From positions 1 through 9,905 of the forward strand of contig DJML01000017.1 in the NCBI GenBank assembly GCA_002436505.1: 9,905 bases of DNA, written 5' to 3'. Numbering within the stretch: the first letter of the stretch is position 1; each line of letters opens with the position of its first letter. A model generated the notes under the pieces. That model was not told the DNA's origin, ran no database searches, and saw only the letters and a program-made list of their open reading frames with translations. This DNA is from Bacteroidetes bacterium UBA6491. Lineage in GTDB: Bacteria > Bacteroidota > Bacteroidia > NS11-12g > UBA9320. Made by a program: the position numbers and the translations under genes. Shown piece after piece: positions 6,057 to 9,905 of the stretch.

Positions 6057-9000
6057 TCAGAATATGTCACTGAGCTTATCTCGTGCACTGAACGGTTCTA
6101 GCAGGTTAAGATTCAAGGCGAACGATATTTTGTGTTTCCACTTGTGTATCCCGTAAAATTCCTGTGCATCTTTAATGAATGGACTGGCGACAAACGGGAC
6201 ATATATTTTTATAAATCCTTTGAACAGATTTAGGTCCAATCCTCCAGAATAACCGATTATCGATTCATCCTCATTAAATGCGATCATATCAATATTGTTG
6301 GAGGTGAACAGATCAAGATACACCCCTACCGGAAGTTTAAAAGGCAATCCCGTCTCCAGGTTTACAGCAGCGATCCATTCATCAGCCATTGAGATCATGC
6401 CGATATTCTTAAGATATGGCCCTCCTTCTATGAGCTGATGTGTGAACAGGCCATTCCCGGCTCCCCTTCCCATTTGCGAATACTCATATTTATAGTCAGG
6501 TTGCGCCACCACCGTATTGGCATTGTTATAGCCAAACTGGAAAGCAGATGTTTCGACAGGCTTAATGAACGCACCTACAAATACCCTTATATCAAGCCCT
6601 TTGTCATAAAACGGATAGGTTATCCTGTAATTCCCCGTAAATTCGACTTTGGTAAAGATCTCATCATCAGTCGTTTTACTACTGTCCAGCCATTTCGTAC
6701 TGTTAGAGATCATACCCGTTTCAATATCAAGTTTAAAGCTGTACGGGTTCAGAGCCCTCTTGTTCTCAACCTCATAGGTCAGATTAACAAATGACCTTGC
6801 GTTTGGTCGTAAAAAAGACGAACGCCTGCTGGTATCTGTCATTCGTATGGTATTTAATTTCTCTTCGTCAGAATTAAACGGATCAAAACTGACCCATGTG
6901 CCTCTTAACATTATAGAACGTTCCTTCTTCGAGCGTGGATAAGGCTTTGAAAAATCGATCCTGACATAGGGTGAAACCCTGGAATAAGTAAACTTGTCAT
7001 TAAAGATCCCCGCCATTTCATGACTAAAGCGTGAAAGACCAACACCGACCTGACTTGAGCTTACTGTTCCGCTCTTATAAAATCTGCTATATCTCACCTG
7101 CCCATAACCTGTGATCGTTTCACTACGAAACGCATACATAGGTGTGCCAATAAACTCCAGGTTCTTTCGAGGAACCCTGATGTTTGTAAGTCCAAGCCCG
7201 ATCATATACCCGTCATGCATGTTCCATCCGGCAGCAGTGGTTAAGGTTATTTGCGTCCTATCTGGATCTTCCACAGCAAAAAATGCGTTCCTTTTTACTT
7301 TTTCGAATTTTGGCCATTTTGAATTTAAGCTGTACGTGTTGTTCCGTAAATAGGTCTCTCCTAAAACCTTGTCTGAATCGATCTTCAGAGCGGTATATTC
7401 TCCATTGACCAAACTGATCTCCTTTTCACCGCTGAATCCGTCGATCCATTGTACGAGTACAACATTATCATCCCTGATATAGTCAAGCGGAAATGGCGCT
7501 ATGATCTGGCCGTTGTTCTTTATCGTTGCCTTTCCCTGGTTTTTGTCAACATACTCTATACTGTAATCCAGAATACCGTCTGACATAAGATAATCATCGA
7601 AAAACCAGGAGAGGTCCTTTTCGCAAGCATCCTCAAAAGCAGACTTAAGATCTCCTGGTAGAGGATGTCTGAATTTCCATTGTTCAAAATATGACTGAAT
7701 AGCTTTATCAAAAGCTGCCAGACCGAGATATTCTCCGAGATAATTAAATGCCTGTGACCCTTTTTGATAGATCATCATGCCATAATTTGAATTTGTGAAT
7801 ATCTCTGAGTGTGCACCAATTGGCTGATGCTCCCATTTTCTTTCAAGCTCGGAAATATATGCACGGGCAAGGTTATGCTCCATCCCTTGCATTTCCTTTA
7901 ATAAATGAGGCTCTCCCAAAGGGTTTGTTTCATTTTTTATTGTCAATTCTTCGTAGTAAGAGTTGATCGCTTCATCCATCCACGGATAACTTCTTTCGTT
8001 CGTTCCAAGTATTCCGTAGAACCAATTGTGGCCCACCTCATGAACAATGATCTCCTCTTGCAAAGCCGGGATCACAGTAACCATCGGGTACTCCATCCCG
8101 CCCCCGGATTTTAAAGCTCCCTGCACCACACTGCAGTATTTATAGGGGTAACCGCCAATATACTTTGAGTAGTAGTTCAACGTGGCTTTTATATTGCCAA
8201 GATATTGTACCAGATCTTTGTCGCTGTACTTCTTATTCGTGAATAACATCAGCTCTACTGAGTCACCTGAAGGTAAGCAAATTTTGTCAGTCGACACATT
8301 GAACGCAGGATCGGCAAACCAGGCGAAGTCGTGAATGTTATCCTGGATAAACGTAATGGTTTTCATCTCAGACGACGTGTAAACGGGTCCTGTCTCCCCC
8401 TTTTTCTTTTCGTTGTCATTTACAATCAGAGGATTTGCCTCCCTGTCCTTTAAAAATGACCATTCATCTTGCTCCTGAAGTTCACCGGTCGCAGAAACCA
8501 CGTATTCCTTTGGGAGTGTGATTGCAACTTCAAAGGACCCGAATTCAGAATAAAATTCGCCTTGGTCCAGGTATGGCATTGGGTTCCAGCCATTGACGTC
8601 ATAAACTGCCGGTTTAGGGTACCACTGTGTGATCTGATATGACTTACCTTCATGTCCGAAACGGCTGAAGCTACCGGGGATCTTAACTTTAAAAGGAGTT
8701 TCAATAAAGAGTCTTTCCCCTTGTTTAAGTGGTACTTCAAGATCTATTCTGGCAATATCTATATGATCCGGGTCAAAACTCCATTTTACAGCTTTGCCAT
8801 TTACCTTGAAATCAATGCTATCTATCCATCCTCTTTCCTCATCTATTGCAAAATAGAATTTCACATCCCCATTGCCCAACAGCTGCTTTGCAAAGGCGGT
8901 ATTGTTGTTCTTGTATGCATTTGGCCACAAATGCATGATAATATATGTAAGCTCGTCAGGTGAGTTGTTCACATAATTAATGGATAAATCACCCATGACC

Positions 9001-9164
9001 ATATGATGAATGTCATCAAGGGTTACTTTGATCTGGTAATCAACTTCCTGTTGCCAATCTGCCTGATTCAACTTAACACCTTGGCTATAAGCCAATTGAA
9101 AAGCAGCCAACAACACTAAAATCGAAAATAGCCGGTATATTTTATTCTTGATTGAGGATAACAT
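6057..9164 (-). CDS. Secreted M1-family zinc metallopeptidase with C-terminal beta-barrel-like domain
   Basis: An exported zinc aminopeptidase-like protein of 1035 residues. A signal peptide (hydrophobic 12-26, cleavage probably near YSQ at 26-28) precedes the M1 N-terminal beta domain (about 35-290). The gluzincin core has GGGMEYP at 354-360 (counterpart of GxMEN), H375-E-x-x-H379, and the third zinc ligand E398 exactly 19 residues after H379 in WMDEA. The catalytic Tyr is probably Y466 in YQKGS. The helical segment ends near 530, followed by a small beta region (532-605). Residues from about 635 to 1020 show repeated amphipathic strands with aromatic edges and charged loops, resembling an outer-membrane barrel and absent from classical M1 enzymes. 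This suggests a surface- or periplasm-facing peptidase anchored by its own barrel. Peptidase class is secure; the barrel and substrate are inference. It has its own promoter region and is monocistronic here. Confidence 0.92.
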   Translation of the reverse strand: MLSSIKNKIYRLFSILVLLAAFQLAYSQGVKLNQADWQQEVDYQIKVTLDDIHHMVMGDLSINYVNNSPDELTYIIMHLWPNAYKNNNTAFAKQLLGNGDVKFYFAIDEERGWIDSIDFKVNGKAVKWSFDPDHIDIARIDLEVPLKQGERLFIETPFKVKIPGSFSRFGHEGKSYQITQWYPKPAVYDVNGWNPMPYLDQGEFYSEFGSFEVAITLPKEYVVSATGELQEQDEWSFLKDREANPLIVNDNEKKKGETGPVYTSSEMKTITFIQDNIHDFAWFADPAFNVSTDKICLPSGDSVELMLFTNKKYSDKDLVQYLGNIKATLNYYSKYIGGYPYKYCSVVQGALKSGGGMEYPMVTVIPALQEEIIVHEVGHNWFYGILGTNERSYPWMDEAINSYYEELTIKNETNPLGEPHLLKEMQGMEHNLARAYISELERKWEHQPIGAHSEIFTNSNYGMMIYQKGSQAFNYLGEYLGLAAFDKAIQSYFEQWKFRHPLPGDLKSAFEDACEKDLSWFFDDYLMSDGILDYSIEYVDKNQGKATIKNNGQIIAPFPLDYIRDDNVVLVQWIDGFSGEKEISLVNGEYTALKIDSDKVLGETYLRNNTYSLNSKWPKFEKVKRNAFFAVEDPDRTQITLTTAAGWNMHDGYMIGLGLTNIRVPRKNLEFIGTPMYAFRSETITGYGQVRYSRFYKSGTVSSSQVGVGLSRFSHEMAGIFNDKFTYSRVSPYVRIDFSKPYPRSKKERSIMLRGTWVSFDPFNSDEEKLNTIRMTDTSRRSSFLRPNARSFVNLTYEVENKRALNPYSFKLDIETGMISNSTKWLDSSKTTDDEIFTKVEFTGNYRITYPFYDKGLDIRVFVGAFIKPVETSAFQFGYNNANTVVAQPDYKYEYSQMGRGAGNGLFTHQLIEGGPYLKNIGMISMADEWIAAVNLETGLPFKLPVGVYLDLFTSNNIDMIAFNEDESIIGYSGGLDLNLFKGFIKIYVPFVASPFIKDAQEFYGIHKWKHKISFALNLNLLEPFSARDKLSDIF

Positions 9165-9169
9165 GTGGG

Positions 9170-9199
9170 CAAATTAATACCCGTTAACAACACGGTCAA
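9170..9199 (-). promoter_or_regulatory. Candidate promoter for the M1 peptidase
   Basis: On the minus strand TTG (9197-9199) is followed after exactly 19 bases by TTAATTTG (9170-9177), which matches TAnnTTTG except at the second base. This is the usual -33/-7 spacing for Bacteroidota. The box ends only five bases before the ATG at 9164, so the transcript would have almost no leader. Confidence 0.4.
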
Positions 9200-9220
9200 T
9201 ATAAATCGACACCTTTTTCA

Positions 9221-9228
9221 TAGCTTTG
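9221..9228 (+). promoter_or_regulatory. Candidate -7 box of the TPR gene promoter
   Basis: TAGCTTTG is an exact match to TAnnTTTG, 16 bases upstream of the TPR gene ATG in the 80-bp divergent intergenic region. The predicted transcript start near 9233-9236 gives a leader of about 10 bases. No clear -33 element is seen at the expected distance. Confidence 0.5.
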
Positions 9229-9244
9229 TTTAAACATTGCGTGG

Positions 9245-9905
9245 ATGTACGAAGAAGAGTTACCAGAAGATGAGATGCAAGACCTCGCCAGACAGTTCGA
9301 AGAACTGATCAAAAAAGGCGGCCCCACCTATAAATCGGTGGAGGAACTTGAGGACCTCATCGACTATTACATCCAAAATCATGACATTTCCAAAGCTTTT
9401 AGTGTAGTAGAACTTGGTCGCGAGATCCATCCGTACGATGTTCTTTTTCTACAGAAGAGGGCATTGCTCTTTTCCCTGTCAGGCAAAAGCGCAGATGGCC
9501 TTGCAGATATTGAACAAGCTATATTGCTTGAACCTTCAAACCCTGAACTGATCAATTTAAAAGGAGAGATCCTTGATCAGATGGAAGATACCGAAGGAGC
9601 GATCGAATGTTACGAAAGAGCACTTGAGTTGGGGGGAGACGAGCAATCATTGCTGCTTAATATCTCCTTTGCCTATCAGAACAGCGGCAAAACCAAACAG
9701 GCGCTTACAACCCTTAAGTTATTGCTAAACAAAGGATTTGAAAACGAACAGATCCTTTATGAGATCGCGTACTGCTATGAGCTTCTGGAAACACCAGTAG
9801 AAGCGATAGAGTTCTTCAATGCGGTCATCGATGAAGATCCATATTCATACGCGGCATGGTTGAATCTTGCCGGCGCTTATGAACGGACCAAAAATTTTGA
9901 GAAGG
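9245..9905 (+). CDS. Tetratricopeptide repeat protein, 5' part (runs off window)
   Basis: An open frame from ATG at 9245 continues without a stop to the right edge, giving 220 residues of an incomplete protein. The N-terminus is very acidic (MYEEELPEDEMQDLARQFEE), with no signal peptide or membrane segment, so it is probably cytoplasmic. An early element SVEELEDLIDYYIQNHDISKA (31-51) is followed by TPR-like helical hairpins at about 101-132 (NLKGEILDQMEDTEGAIECYERALEL), 134-167 (LLLNISFAYQNSGKTKQAL), 168-201 (LYEIAYCYELLETPVEAIEFFNAVIDEDP) and from 202 on (AAWLNLAGAYERTKNFEK). The combination of an acidic head, an 'EDLIDYYI' element and TPRs resembles a conserved TPR protein of about 450-480 residues common in Bacteroidota, whose function I do not know. 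It is divergent from the M1 peptidase and has its own -7 box. Confidence 0.9.
   Translation, partial: MYEEELPEDEMQDLARQFEELIKKGGPTYKSVEELEDLIDYYIQNHDISKAFSVVELGREIHPYDVLFLQKRALLFSLSGKSADGLADIEQAILLEPSNPELINLKGEILDQMEDTEGAIECYERALELGGDEQSLLLNISFAYQNSGKTKQALTTLKLLLNKGFENEQILYEIAYCYELLETPVEAIEFFNAVIDEDPYSYAAWLNLAGAYERTKNFEK

Noticed and set aside
8652..8963. 103-codon plus-strand open frame opposite the M1 peptidase
   Set aside because: It is fully contained in the conserved M1 N-terminal domain coding sequence, with no recognisable domain or promoter; treated as a shadow frame.

Overview
The window looks like an ordinary stretch of chromosome from a member of the Bacteroidota. Three things point there. 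Several genes are preceded by TAnnTTTG-type -7 boxes (for example TACCTTTG before rpsT and TAGCTTTG before the last gene) with little Shine-Dalgarno signal. The glycyl-tRNA synthetase is the single-chain (alpha2) type. The protein set (OMP_b-brl-like barrel, long secreted M1 peptidase with the GGGMEYP motif, conserved acidic TPR protein) is typical of the phylum. Genus cannot be read from the sequence.

Layout. Bases 3-60 hold a degenerate 8-bp tandem repeat that overlaps the 3' end of the first gene. On the minus strand (49-3983) glyS is followed 4 bp later by an aldehyde dehydrogenase of the 2-aminomuconate/2-hydroxymuconate semialdehyde type, then, after 58 bp, by a cation diffusion facilitator; this is a probable operon read right to left. 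A 185-bp divergent region separates glyS from a plus-strand secreted beta-barrel protein (4169-4936). Next come rpsT (5048-5299), a strong intrinsic terminator (5319-5356), and radC starting only 12 bp after the T tract. radC converges with a 1035-residue M1-family metallopeptidase (6057-9164, minus) with one base between the stop codons. An 80-bp divergent region leads to the start of a TPR protein (9245 onward, plus), which runs off the right edge.

The genes do not form one pathway. They are housekeeping functions (glyS, rpsT, radC) interspersed with metabolism, metal export and cell-envelope proteins. No mobile element, CRISPR array, RNA gene or defence cassette was seen, and no stretch longer than 300 bases lacks a gene. 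The items most worth a second look are the M1 peptidase, whose last ~400 residues look like an outer-membrane beta-barrel; the terminator abutting radC; and the 8-bp repeat array. I found no convincing new multi-gene system here.
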